Positions 23,080 to 36,200 of a stretch of 64,000 nt of DNA are shown here, one piece after another. Within the stretch, counting starts at the first letter, position 1; every line of letters begins with the position of its first letter. A program made the position numbers and the translations under genes. The notes under the pieces are model-generated. The model was not told the DNA's origin. It did not search any database and saw only the letters and a list, made by a program, of their open reading frames with translations. Source of the stretch: Bathymodiolus brooksi (taxonomy: Eukaryota > Mollusca > Bivalvia > Mytilida > Modiolidae); assembly GCA_963680875.1 (NCBI GenBank), contig OY804589.1, positions 2,046,001 to 2,110,000 of the forward strand. The letters are read 5' to 3'.

Positions 23080-24624
23080 AAGAGTAATCTCCACGACACT
23101 TTGCATTGTGCTTGTCTTAAGATATTTACCTTTCTTTCATATCATTTAATATTCAAATTATTCTCTGAAAATGAAAAGTCTTCATTTTTTTGAAAATCAC
23201 CCAGATGGTGTGCTGTCCACCTACATTTTGCAGTTGTTACCATAGCAACAAAAAGATCAAAAGAAATACAGATGCCTACTCCAATGTTGTTATTCTGTGA
23301 TCATATCTATATATATATGTTGAAGGAAGGACAACATAGTCACAACATTATAGACCATCGTTTTATTAAATATGGCAGTCAGTTCATACTTATCATACTT
23401 ACATGGCACTGTACAAGACACGGGAAGAAATTCCAAATAAAAGTACACCTTTTCTACTTTCATTTTAGAAATATGAGTTACACTTTCATTTTCTAAATAT
23501 AACTTGTACTTGTAGAATTGTATCCACTACATGTCATCACATGAAACAGTCATGTTCTGTGCCAACACTGTACTACCAACATGGCTGATGCTTAGTCCTA
23601 TAATTGTACTGTACCAATTCCATTCTGACATTGTATATCTTATATTTACAACAAACGTGTACATTGATGTACGGACATATTTAAATCCATTTCATGTTCG
23701 ATGATAAATTTACAGCAGACATCTCTCTAGGAACAGATCTTAGTCTATGTCATTACGATCGTCGTTTGTTTATGTCCTAGATTTGCTTACGTCTTGTACA
23801 TTGTTTTTCTCTCACTCTTGTTTTTTTTAGACTCGATATAAATCTGACTTTATTGTGATAATTAACTGTACATATTTCATTCATTATGCAAGGCCAACCC
23901 AACTTACTAATTCTAATAGATCTTTTGCACATTCCCGATTTGATTCTAAAATTATGTCTTTTTTATACGAGTTATTTCCCTTACAACAGTGGAATAGTAT
24001 CCGGTCTAGCCTGAGAAATGATAAGGACAACAAATTCGAGGATAATTTTCTGATAATTTGTAGATATTTGAACATTTAAACACAAATTTATCATCAAATA
24101 GAAAATTCACAAATTATTATAACATTGAGGATATTGAATAGATTATGGAGAAAATATCTGTTATTTTCATTGAACCTTTCATGAAAGGGGACCACTTTTC
24201 CCACTTTAAAGGGAAACAACTCCTGCAAAACGTACTAGTCTATTTTTATTTTGTTTCCTCTTTATGTATTATACAATTCTTTGTCAGTCAATTATAAAAG
24301 CGAACAGCCAACTATAAATTTCAAATTTCAAAAGTAATTTCATTTAAAATTTAGCGGAATTCATACAACACTCTTTCTCTTGAATATTTGCACTGTCTAA
24401 AATTGTACGTGTAAATTTAAAGAAGCAGAACTTTGATTGGTGTGGCCTAAATAAATCGTATAAAATATGTATTAGTGGGAGTTTAAGAATTAAAGTTCCT
24501 TTAAAGTGTACTTATGTATTAATTTTACAGAAAAAAATCTACATATTAATCCGAATTATACTTAATTATTTGTAAAATAAAGTATCTTTTTAAAACTGAT
24601 TCCACGAGTGTGTAGTTCTACATA

Positions 24625-24666
24625 GGGGTTGGGGTTGGGGTTGGGGGGGGGGGGGGGGGGGGGGGG
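24625..24666 (+). repeat. G-rich tract, (GGGGTT)3 then poly-G
   Basis: Three GGGGTT repeats followed by about 24 G. It can potentially form a G-quadruplex on the + strand. The length is unreliable in any sequencing technology. Confidence 0.9.
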
Positions 24667-25183
24667 TTCTTTTTCTATTAAGCCTCTGTGCAGTGAAAAA
24701 ATATAATGTTTTTGATGCGGACCATGGAACAGGTGAAACATGGTGGTGTTATTTTTTATCCTGCATTCGTTCTATTTGAGCAGTCACACTGCATTGACCG
24801 TATAAATATTTGGTAATTATACGATCACAGACCAAAATGGGGTATCTTTTCTGGTACTTCTTTCACATGCTTTACCTGTTCAGCTTTGGGAAACTAGTTG
24901 AAAATCAGTTCACTTCCTGTTGACAGAAAATATTAAAAGGAAGAATCACGGAATAATTGGATAATTTTATGATTGAATTTTTAAAAATTACAGTCCATGG
25001 ATTAATGTGATTTTTCTGCACGATAAGGACATTATTAATGCAGTGTTTTATAAACATTATAGGTATCCGATGTCCAAAGGCTCAATAATCCTCACCTTGT
25101 GAATTAAGTAAATAAAGTTAAGCCATATATACTTACATGTTTTCATCTGTATTATAAAACTGTCATAGTTTAATTATTTCTGC

Positions 25184-25201
25184 AAAAAAAAAAAAAAAAA
25201 A
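25184..25201. repeat. Poly-A tract
   Basis: Eighteen consecutive A in AT-rich DNA. No retroelement body could be matched immediately upstream. Confidence 0.85.
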
Positions 25202-25363
25202 TATTTCATTATATTCTTGTTTATCACAAGCCAGGACCTCGGTTTCCATCGGTTTATGTATGGTCTTTTTTTTTGGTCAATGATTTGACGATTGAGGTAA
25301 TTATTCGCTTTGTTGATATTTGTGGAATTATCTACCATCATTGTCGATGGTTAGGGTTATGTT

Positions 25364-25535
25364 GTTTAACACCACTTTCAACAATATTTCAGCTATATCG
25401 TGGTGGTCAGTTTTATTGGAACCGGAGTATCAGGAGAAAACCACAGACCTGCCGCACGTCACCGACAAACTTCATCAAATAAAGTTGTATCGAGTACACC
25501 TCGCCATGAGCGGATTCGAACAACACTTGTAGCGA
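25364..25535. repeat. Dispersed molluscan repeat fragment, possibly SINE-like
   Basis: Contains gtttaacaccactttcaaca, tttcagctatatcgtggtgg, ggagaaaaccacagacctgc and cacctcgccatgagcggatt. I recall close variants of these words as common repeats in bivalve and gastropod genomes. On the minus strand, tgttcgaatcc near 25515-25525 matches a Pol III B-box (GGTTCGANNCC) at 10 of 11 positions; I see no convincing A-box. The two + strand frames here are shadows. Confidence 0.5.
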
Positions 25536-25568
25536 TTGTATTTTCATAGAACATTCAGAATCAAAAGA

Positions 25569-25912
25569 AGAGTTTGAAGATATTAAAGGGGTAATCAGAA
25601 TCCATATAATATCGAAGAAGAACAGACAACACAATGGTCAAAAGAAAAAGTACAAAAGGACAAACAACGATCTACAAAACATACACATAAAACTAAAGAT
25701 CGAGTAACACGAACCCCACTAAAAACCGGGGGTGAACTCAGGTGATCCGGAAGGGGGAGCAGTTCTGCTCCACTAGTGGCTGCCGTCGTGTTAATTTAGT
25801 TACAAACTCGGTGATAAGTCATGATTGAAGAAAGGACCGGGAAGTGTTTACGACAAGTGGAACATATCCGTGGTCATTTGTGACACATATATTCCATAAT
25901 GATCAAGTAAGT
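25569..25912 (-). mobile_element. Penelope-type element 3' tail fragment, copy 3
   Basis: Same orientation as copy 1 and longer. It starts gtttgaagatattaaagggg taatcagaatcc, passes the accccactaaaaaccggggg block, ctgctccac and cgtcgtgtta, then gtgataagtcatgattgaag, and reaches tggtcatttgtgacacatat attcc. The last part aligns with the junction where copy 2 meets the 52-bp satellite. It ends about 300 bp left of the giant 47/21-bp satellite. Confidence 0.7.
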
Positions 25913-26096
25913 TTTACTTATATATATGCAGAAGAATCAAATTAATTCTATTTGTACTACTATTTTCAACAGTTGTCAGAGGGTGATTGTAAAACAAGAA
26001 ACAAAACACAAACGAAACGGAACAATCACTCGTTGTCAGAAACTACTTTTACAAATAAAAAAAAATGAATGTGTCAAGGGCGACTTAATTTTATGT

Positions 26097-26207
26097 CAAA
26101 ATGAAAATCCAATGGTTCATGAAAATATATACATGCATTGTCGTTTTATTTCTCTAAATTTCTCAAAAAATGTATTTAATCTATTATGTATTGTGATTTA
26201 TTTATAA
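26097..26207. repeat. Left flank repeat of the giant satellite
   Basis: caaaatgaaaatccaatggt tcatgaaaatatata, then ctcaaaaaatgtatttaatc tattatg and tattgtgat, is found again in the same orientation at 55543-55646, with a diverged middle. The satellite starts a few bases after this copy. A 93-codon frame (25926-26207) crossing it has no domain and is not called. Confidence 0.75.
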
Positions 26208-26210
26208 AGG

Positions 26211-29200
26211 ACAGACACGGCTCAATTTGATGTTGTTAGTATTCGTCATGTTACAGGACAGACACGGCTCAATTTGATGTTGTTAGTATTCGTCATGTTA
26301 CAGGACAGACACGGCTCAATTTGATGTTGTTAGTATTCGTCATGTTACAGGACAGACACGGCTCAATTTGATGTTGCTAGTATTCGTCATGTTACAGGAC
26401 AGATACGGCTCAATTTGATGTTGTTAGTATTCGTCATGTTACAGGACAGACACGGCTCAATTTGATGTTGTTAGTATTCGTCATGTTACAGGACAGACAC
26501 GGCTCAATTTGATGTTGTTAGTATTCGTCATGTTACAGGACAGACACGGCTCAATTTGATATTGCTAGTATTCGTCATGTTACAGGACAGACACGGCTCA
26601 ATTTGATGTTGTTAGTATTCGTCATGTTACAGGACAGACACGGCTCAATTTGATGTTGTTAGTATTCGTCATGTTACAGGACAGACACGGCTCAATTTGA
26701 TGTTGTTAGTATTCGTCATGTTACAGGACAGACACGGCTCAATTTGATGTTGTTAGTATTCGTCATGTTACAGGACAGACACGGCTCAATTTGATGTTGT
26801 TAGTATTCGTCATGTTACAGGACAGACACGGCTCAATTTGATGTTGTTAGTATTCGTCATGTTACAGGACAGACACGGCTCAATTTGATGTTGTTAGTAT
26901 TCGTCATGTTACAGGACAGACACGGCTCAATTTGATGTTGTTAGTATTCGTCATGTTACAGGACAGACACGGCTCAATTTGATGTTGCTAGTATTCGTCA
27001 TGTTACAGGACAGACACGGCTCAATTTGATGTTGTTAGTATTCGTCATGTTACAGGACAGACACGGCTCAATTTGATGTTGTTAGTATTCGTCATGTTAC
27101 AGGACAGACACGGCTCAATTTGATGTTGCTAGTATTCGTCATGTTACAGGACAGACACGGCTCAATTTGATGTTGCTAGTATTCGTAATGTTACAGGACA
27201 GACACGGCTCAATTTGATGTTGCTAGTATTCGTCATGTTACAGGACAGACACGGCTCAATTTGATGTTGTTAGTATTCGTCATGTTACAGGACAGACACG
27301 GCTCAATTTGATGTTGTTAGTATTCGTCATGTTACAGGACAGACACGGCTCAATTTGATGTTGCTAGTATTCGTCATGTTACAGGACAGACACGGCTCAA
27401 TTTGATATTGTTAGTATTCGTCATGTTACAGGACAGACACGGCTCAATTTGATGTTGTTAGTATTCGTCATGTTACAGGACAGACACGGCTCAATTTGAT
27501 GTTGTTAGTATTCGTCATGTTACAGGACAGACACGGCTCAATTTGATGTTGTTAGTATTTGTCATGTTACAGGACAGACACGGCTCAATTTGATGTTGTT
27601 AGTATTCGTAATGTTACAGGACAGACACGGCTCAATTTGATGTTGTTAGTATTCGTCATGTTACAGGACAGACACGGCTCAATTTGATGTTGTTAGTATT
27701 CGTCATGTTACAGGACAGACACGGCTCAATTTGATGTTGTTAGTATTCGTCATGTTACAGGACAGACACGGCTCAATTTGATGTTGTTAGTATTCGTCAT
27801 GTTACAGGACAGACACGGCTCAATTTGATGTTGTTAGTATTCGTCATGTTACAGGACAGACACGGCTCAATTTGATGTTGTTAGTATTCGTCATGTTACA
27901 GGACAGACACGGCTCAATTTGATGTTGTTAGTATTCGTCATGTTACAGGACAGACACGGCTCAATTTGATGTTGTTAGTATTCGTCATGTTACAGGACAG
28001 ACACGGCTCAATTTGATGTTGTTAGTATTCGTCATGTTACAGGACAGACACGGCTCAATTTGATGTTGTTAGTATTCGTCATGTTACAGGACAGACACGG
28101 CTCAATTTGATGTTGTTAGTATTCGTCATGTTACAGGACAGACACGGCTCAATTTGATGTTGTTAGTATTCGTCATGTTACAGGACAGACTCGGCTCAAT
28201 TTGATGTTGTTAGTATTCGTCATGTTACAGGACAGACTCGGCTCAATTTGATGTTGCTAGTATTCGTCATGTTACAGGACAGACACGGCTCAATTTGATG
28301 TTGTTAGTATTCGTCATGTTACAGGACAGACACGGCTCAATTTGATGTTGTTAGTATTCGTCATGTTACAGGACAGACACGGCTCAATTTGATGCTGTTA
28401 GTATTCGTCATGTTACAGGAGAGACACGGCTCAATTTGATGTTGTTAGTATTCGTCATGTTACAGGACAGACACGGCTCAATTTGATGTTGTTAGTATTC
28501 GTCATGTTACAGGACAGACTCGGCTCAATTTGATGTTGTTAGTATTCGTCATGTTACAGGACAGACTCGGCTCAATTTGATGTTGTTAGTATTCGTCATG
28601 TTACAGGACAGACACGGCTCAATTTGATGTTGTTAGTATTCGTCATGTTACAGTTACAGGACAGACACGGCTCAATTTGATGTTGTTAGTATTCGTCATG
28701 TTACAGGACAGACACGGCTCAATTTGATGTTGTTAGTATTCGTCATGTTACAGGACAGACTCGGCTCAATTTGATGTTGTTAGTATTCGTCATGTTACAG
28801 GACAGACTCGGCTCAATTTGATGTTGCTAGTATTCGTCATGTTACAGGACAGACACGGCTCAATTTGATGTTGTTAGTATTCGTCATGTTACAGGACAGA
28901 CACGGCTCAATTTGATGTTGTTAGTATTCGTCATGTTACAGGACAGACACGCCTCAATTTGATGTTGTTAGTATTCGTCATGTTACAGGACAGACACGGC
29001 TCAATTTGATGTTGTTAGTATTCGTCATGTTACAGGACAGACACGGCTCAATTTGATGTTGTTATTATTCGTCATGTTACAGGACAGACTCGGCTCAATT
29101 TGATGTTGTTAGTATTCGTCATGTTACAGGACAGACTCGGCTCAATTTGATGTTGCTAGTATTCGTCATGTTACAGGACAGACACGGCTCAATTTGATGT

Positions 29201-30210
29201 TGTTAGTATTCGTCATGTTACAGGACAGACACGGCTCAATTTGATGTTGTTAGTATTCGTCATGTTACAGGACAGACACGCCTCAATTTGATGTTGTTAG
29301 TATTCGTCATGTTACAGGACAGACACGGCTCAATTTGATGTTGTTAGTATTCGTCATGTTACAGGACAGACACGGCTCAATTTGATGTTGTTAGTATTCG
29401 TCATGTTACAGGACAGACACGGCTCAATTTGATGTTGTTAGTATTCGTCATGTTACAGGACAGACACGGCTCAATTTGATGTTGTTAGTATTCGTCATGT
29501 TACAGGACAGACTCGGCTCTATTTGATGTTGTTAGTATTCGTCATGTTACAGGACAGACTCGGCTCAATTTGATGTTGTTAGTATTCGTCATGTTACAGG
29601 ACAGACTCGGCTCAATTTGATGTTGTTAGTATTCGTCATGTTACAGGACAGACACGGCTCAATTTGATGTTGTTAGTATTCGTCATGTTACAGGACAGAC
29701 ACGGCTCAATTTGATGTTGCTAGTATTCGTCATGTTACAGGACAGACTCGGCTCAATTTGATGTTGTTAGTATTCGTCATGTTACAGGACAGACACGGCT
29801 CAATTTGATGTTGTTAGTATTCGTCATGTTACAGGACAGACTCGGCTCAATTTGATGTTGCTAGTATTCGTCATGTTACAGGACAGACACGGCTCAATTT
29901 GATGTTGTTAGTATTCGTCATGTTACAGGACAGACACGGCTCAATTTGATGTTGTTAGTATTCGTCATGTTACAGGACAGACACGGCTCAATTTGATGTT
30001 GTTAGTATTCGTCATGTTACAGGACAGACACGGCTCAATTTGATGTTGTTAGTATTCGTCATGTTACAGGACAGACACGGCTCAATTTGATGTTGTTAGT
30101 ATTCGTCATGTTACAGGACAGACTCGGCTCAATTTGATGTTGTTAGTATTCGTCATGTTACAGGACAGACACGGCTCAATTTGATGTTGTTTGTATTCGT
30201 CATGTTACAG
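26211..30210. repeat. Giant satellite, section 1: pure 47-bp long units
   Basis: About 85 head-to-tail 47-bp units: acagacacggctcaatttga, tgttgttagtattcgtcatg, ttacagg. Common variants are gttgct for gttgtt, actcgg for acacgg, gatattg and cgtaatg. One 6-bp slip (ttacagttacagg) lies near 28650. Units carry stops in all frames, so there are no long ORFs. Confidence 0.97.
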
Positions 30211-33200
30211 GACAGACTCGTCATGTTACAGGACAGACACGGCTCAATTTGATGTTGTTAGTATTCGTCATGTTACAGGACAGACTCGGCTCAATTTGAT
30301 GTTGTTAGTATTCGTCATGTTACAGGACAGACACGGCTCAATTTGATGTTGTTTGTATTCGTCATGTTACAGGACAGACTCGTCATGTTACAGGACAGAC
30401 ACGGCTCAATTTGATGTTGTTAGTATTCGTCATGTTACAGGACAGACTCGGCTCAATTTGATGTTGTTAGTATTCGTCATGTTACAGGACAGACACGGCT
30501 CAATTTGATGTTGTTAGTATTCGTCATGTTACAGGACAGACACGGCTCAGTTTGATGTTGTTAGTATTCGTCATGCTACAGGACAGACTCGTCATGTTAC
30601 AGGACAGACTCGAATCAGTTTGATGTTGTTAGTATTCGTCATGTTACAGGACAGACACGTCATGTTACAGGACAGACTCGTCATGTTACAGGACAGACTC
30701 GTCATGTTACAGGACAGACTCGGCTCAGTTTGATGTTGTTAGTATTCGTCATGTTACAGGACAGACACGTCATGTTACAGGACAGACTCGTAATGTTACA
30801 GGACAGACTCGGCTCAGTTTGATGTTGTTAGTATTCGTCATGTTACAGGACAGACTCGGCTCAATTTGATGTTGTTAGTATTCGTCATGTTACAGGACAG
30901 ACACGGCTCAATTTGATGTTGCTAGTATTCGTCATGTTACAGGACAGACACGGCTCAATTTGATATTGTTAGTATTCGTCATGTTACAGGACAGACACGG
31001 CTCAATTTGATGTTGTTAGTATTCGTCATGTTACAGGACAGACACGGCTCAATTTGATGTTGTTAGTATTCGTCATGTTACAGGACAGACACGGCTCAAT
31101 TTGATGTTGTTAGTATTCGTCATGTTACAGGACAGACACGGCTCAATTTGATGTTGTTAGTATTTGTCATGTTACAGGACAGACACGGCTCAATTTGATG
31201 TTGTTAGTATTCGTAATGTTACAGGACAGACACGGCTCAATTTGATGTTGTTAGTATTCGTCATGTTACAGGACAGACACGGCTCAATTTGATGTTGTTA
31301 GTATTCGTCATGTTACAGGACAGACACGGCTCAATTTGATGTTGTTAGTATTCGTCATGTTACAGGACAGACACGGCTCAATTTGATGTTGTTAGTATTC
31401 GTCATGTTACAGGACAGACACGGCTCAATTTGATGTTGTTAGTATTCGTCATGTTACAGGACAGACACGGCTCAATTTGATGTTGTTAGTATTCGTCATG
31501 TTACAGGACAGACACGGCTCAATTTGATGTTGTTAGTATTCGTCATGTTACAGGACAGACACGGCTCAATTTGATGTTGTTAGTATTCGTCATGTTACAG
31601 GACAGACACGGCTCAATTTGATGTTGTTAGTATTCGTCATGTTACAGGACAGACACGGCTCAATTTGATGTTGTTAGTATTCGTCATGTTACAGGACAGA
31701 CACGGCTCAATTTGATGTTGTTAGTATTCGTCATGTTACAGGACAGACTCGGCTCAATTTGATGTTGTTAGTATTCGTCATGTTACAGGACAGACTCGGC
31801 TCAATTTGATGTTGCTAGTATTCGTCATGTTACAGGACAGACACGGCTCAATTTGATGTTGTTAGTATTCGTCATGTTACAGGACAGACACGGCTCAATT
31901 TGATGTTGTTAGTATTCGTCATGTTACAGGACAGACACGGCTCAATTTGATGCTGTTAGTATTCGTCATGTTACAGGAGAGACACGGCTCAATTTGATGT
32001 TGTTAGTATTCGTCATGTTACAGGACAGACTCGGCTCAATTTGATGTTGTTAGTATTCGTCATGTTACAGGACAGACACGGCTCAATTTGATGTTGTTAG
32101 TATTCGTCATGTTACAGGACAGACACGGCTCAGTTTGATGTTGTTAGTATTCGTCATGCTACAGGACAGACTCGTCATGTTACAGGACAGACTCGAATCA
32201 GTTTGATGTTGTTAGTATTCGTCATGTTACAGGACAGACTCGGCTCAATTTGATGTTGTTAGTATTCGTCATGTTACAGTACAGACACGGCTCAATTTGA
32301 TGTTGTTTGTATTCGTCATGTTACAGGACAGACTCGTCATGTTACAGGAGAGACACGGCTCAATTTGATGTTGTTAGTATTCGTCATGTTACAGGACAGA
32401 CTCGGCTCAATTTGATGTTGTTAGTATTCGTCATGTTACAGGACAGACACGGCTCAATTTGATGTTGTTAGTATTCGTCATGTTACAGGACAGACACGGC
32501 TCAGTTTGATGTTGTTAGTATTCGTCATGCTACAGGACAGACTCGTCATGTTACAGGACAGACTCGAATCAGTTTGATGTTGTTAGTATTCGTCATGTTA
32601 CAGGACAGACACGTCATGTTACAGGACAGACTCGTCATGTTACAGGACAGACTCGGCTCAGTTTGATGTTGTTAGTATTCGTCATGTTACAGGACAGACA
32701 CGTCATGTTACAGGACAGACTCGTAATGTTACAGGACAGACTCGGCTCAGTTTGATGTTGTTAGTATTCGTCATGTTACAGGACAGACTCGGCTCAATTT
32801 GATGTTGTTAGTATTCGTCATGTTACAGGACAGACACGGCTCAATTTGATGTTGCTAGTATTCGTCATGTTACAGGACAGACACGGCTCAATTTGATATT
32901 GTTAGTATTCGTCATGTTACAGGACAGACACGGCTCAATTTGATGTTGTTAGTATTCGTCATGTTACAGGACAGACACGGCTCAATTTGATGTTGTTAGT
33001 ATTCGTCATGTTACAGGACAGACACGGCTCAATTTGATGTTGTTTGTATTCGTCATGTTACAGGACAGACTCGTCATGTTACAGGACAGACACGGCTCAA
33101 TTTGATGTTGTTAGTATTCGTCATGTTACAGGACAGACTCGGCTCAATTTGATGTTGTTAGTATTCGTCATGTTACAGGACAGACACGGCTCAATTTGAT

Positions 33201-36200
33201 GTTGTTAGTATTCGTCATGTTACAGGACAGACACGGCTCAGTTTGATGTTGTTAGTATTCGTCATGCTACAGGACAGACTCGTCATGTTACAGGACAGAC
33301 TCGAATCAGTTTGATGTTGTTAGTATTCGTCATGTTACAGGACAGACACGTCATGTTACAGGACAGACTCGTCATGTTACAGGACAGACTCGTCATGTTA
33401 CAGGACAGACTCGGCTCAGTTTGATGTTGTTAGTATTCGTCATGTTACAGGACAGACACGTCATGTTACAGGACAGACTCGTAATGTTACAGGACAGACT
33501 CGGCTCAGTTTGATGTTGTTAGTATTCGTCATGTTACAGGACAGATTCGGCTCAATTTGATGTTGTTAGTATTCGTCATGTTACAGGACAGACACGGCTC
33601 AATTTGATGTTGCTAGTATTCGTCATGTTACAGGACAGACACGGCTCAATTTGATATTGTTAGTATTCGTCATGTTACAGGACAGACACGGCTCAATTTG
33701 ATGTTGTTAGTATTCGTCATGTTACAGGACAGACACGGCTCAATTTGATGTTGTTAGTATTCGTCATGTTACAGGACAGACACGGCTCAATTTGATGTTG
33801 TTAGTATTCGTCATGTTACAGGACAGACACGGCTCAATTTGATGTTGTTAGTATTTGTCATGTTACAGGACAGACACGGCTCAATTTGATGTTGTTAGTA
33901 TTCGTAATGTTACAGGACAGACACGGCTCAATTTGATGTTGTTAGTATTCGTCATGTTACAGGACAGACACGGCTCAATTTGATGTTGTTAGTATTCGTC
34001 ATGTTACAGGACAGACACGGCTCAATTTGATGTTGTTTGTATTCGTCATGTTACAGGACAGACACGGCTCAATTTGATGTTGTTAGTATTCGTCATGTTA
34101 CAGGACAGACACGGCTCAATTTGATGTTGTTAGTATTCGTCATGTTACAGGACAGACACGGCTCAATTTGATGTTGTTAGTATTCGTCATGTTACAGGAC
34201 AGACACGGCTCAATTTGATGTTGTTAGTATTCGTCATGCTACAGGACAGACTCGGCTCAATTTGATGTTGTTAGTATTCGTCATGTTACAGGACAGACAC
34301 GGCTCAATTTGATGTTGTTAGTATTCGTCATGTTACAGGACAGACTCGGCTCAATTTGATGTTGTTAGTATTCGTCATGTTACAGGACAGACACGGCTCA
34401 ATTTGATGTTGTTAGTATTCGTCATGTTACAGGACAGACTCGGCTCAATTTGATGTTGTTAGTATTCGTCATGTTACAGGACAGACTCGGCTCTATTTGA
34501 TGTTGTTAGTATTCGTCATGTTACAGGACAGACTCGGCTCAATTTGATGTTGTTAGTATTCGTCATGTTACAGGACAGACTCGGCTCAATTTGATGTTGT
34601 TAGTATTCGTCATGTTACAGGACAGACACGGCTCAATTTGATGTTGTTAGTATTCGTCATGTTACAGGACAGACACGGCTCAATTTGATGTTGCTAGTAT
34701 TCGTCATGTTACAGGACAGACTCGGCTCAATTTGATGTTGTTAGTATTCGTCATGTTACAGGACAGACACGGCTCAATTTGATGTTGTTAGTATTCGTCA
34801 TGTTACAGGACAGACTCGGCTCAATTTGATGTTGCTAGTATTCGTCATGTTACAGGACAGACACGGCTCAATTTGATGTTGTTAGTATTCGTCATGTTAC
34901 AGGACAGACACGGCTCAATTTGATGTTGTTAGTATTCGTCATGTTACAGGACAGACACGGCTCAATTTGATGTTGTTAGTATTCGTCATGTTACAGGACA
35001 GACACGGCTCAATTTGATGTTGTTAGTATTCGTCATGTTACAGGACAGACACGGCTCAATTTGATGTTGTTAGTATTCGTCATGTTACAGGACAGACTCG
35101 GCTCAATTTGATGTTGTTAGTATTCGTCATGTTACAGGACAGACACGGCTCAATTTGATGTTGTTTGTATTCGTCATGTTACAGGACAGACTCGTCATGT
35201 TACAGGACAGACACGGCTCAATTTGATGTTGTTAGTATTCGTCATGTTACAGGACAGACTCGGCTCAATTTGATGTTGTTAGTATTCGTCATGTTACAGG
35301 ACAGACACGGCTCAATTTGATGTTGTTAGTATTCGTCATGTTACAGTACAGACACGGCTCAGTTTGATGTTGTTAGTATTCGTCATGCTACAGGACAGAC
35401 TCGTCATGTTACAGGACAGACTCGGCTCAGTTTGATGTTGTTAGTATTCGTCATGTTACAGGACAGACACGTCATGTTACAGGACAGACTCGTCATGTTA
35501 CAGGACAGACTCGTCATGTTACAGGACAGACTCGGCTCAGTTTGATGTTGTTAGTATTCGTCATGTTACAGGACAGACACGTCATGTTACAGGACAGACT
35601 CGTAATGTTACAGGACAGACTCGGCTCAGTTTGATGTTGTTAGTATTCGTCATGTTACAGGACAGACACGTCATGTTACAGGACAGACTCGTCATGTTAC
35701 AGGACAGACACGGCTCAATTTGATGTTGTTAGTATTCGTCATGTTACAGGACAGACACGTCATGTTACAGGACAGACTCGTCATGTTACAGGACAGACTC
35801 GTCATGTTACAGGACAGACTCGTCATGTTACAGGACAGACTCGTCATGTTACAGGACAGACACGTCATGTTACAGGACAGACTCGTCATGTTACAGGACA
35901 GACTCGTCATGTTACAGGACAGACTCGGCTCAGTTTGATGTTGTTAGTATTCGTCATGTTACAGGACAGACACGTCATGTTACAGGACAGACTCGTAATG
36001 TTACAGGACAGACTCGGCTCAGTTTGATGTTGTTAGTATTCGTCATGTTACAGGACAGACACGTCATGTTACAGGACAGACTCGGCTCAATTTGATGTTG
36101 TTAGTATTCGTCATGTTACAGGACAGACACGTCATGTTACAGGACAGACTCGTCATGTTACAGGACAGACTCGTCATGTTACAGGACAGACTCGGCTCGG

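Larger units (their letters stand above)
23080..25363. other. Single-copy-looking AT-rich DNA, no gene recognised
   Basis: About 2.3 kb with only short frames (74 codons at most) lacking domains, on both strands. It could be intron or intergenic. Simple-sequence tracts at 24625-24666 and 25184-25201 are listed separately. Confidence 0.5.

Noticed and set aside
23855..24079. Overlapping 74- and 63-codon frames on opposite strands
   Set aside because: Neither shows a domain, and such lengths occur by chance. There is no splice or polyA context to support either.
24625..24666. Telomere-like GGGGTT repeats
   Set aside because: There are only three units, followed by a plain G run. Animal telomeres use TTAGGG, so this is simple sequence rather than an interstitial telomere.
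26211..30210. CRISPR-like regular repeats
   Set aside because: There are no unique spacers: the whole 47-bp unit is repeated. The context is eukaryotic.
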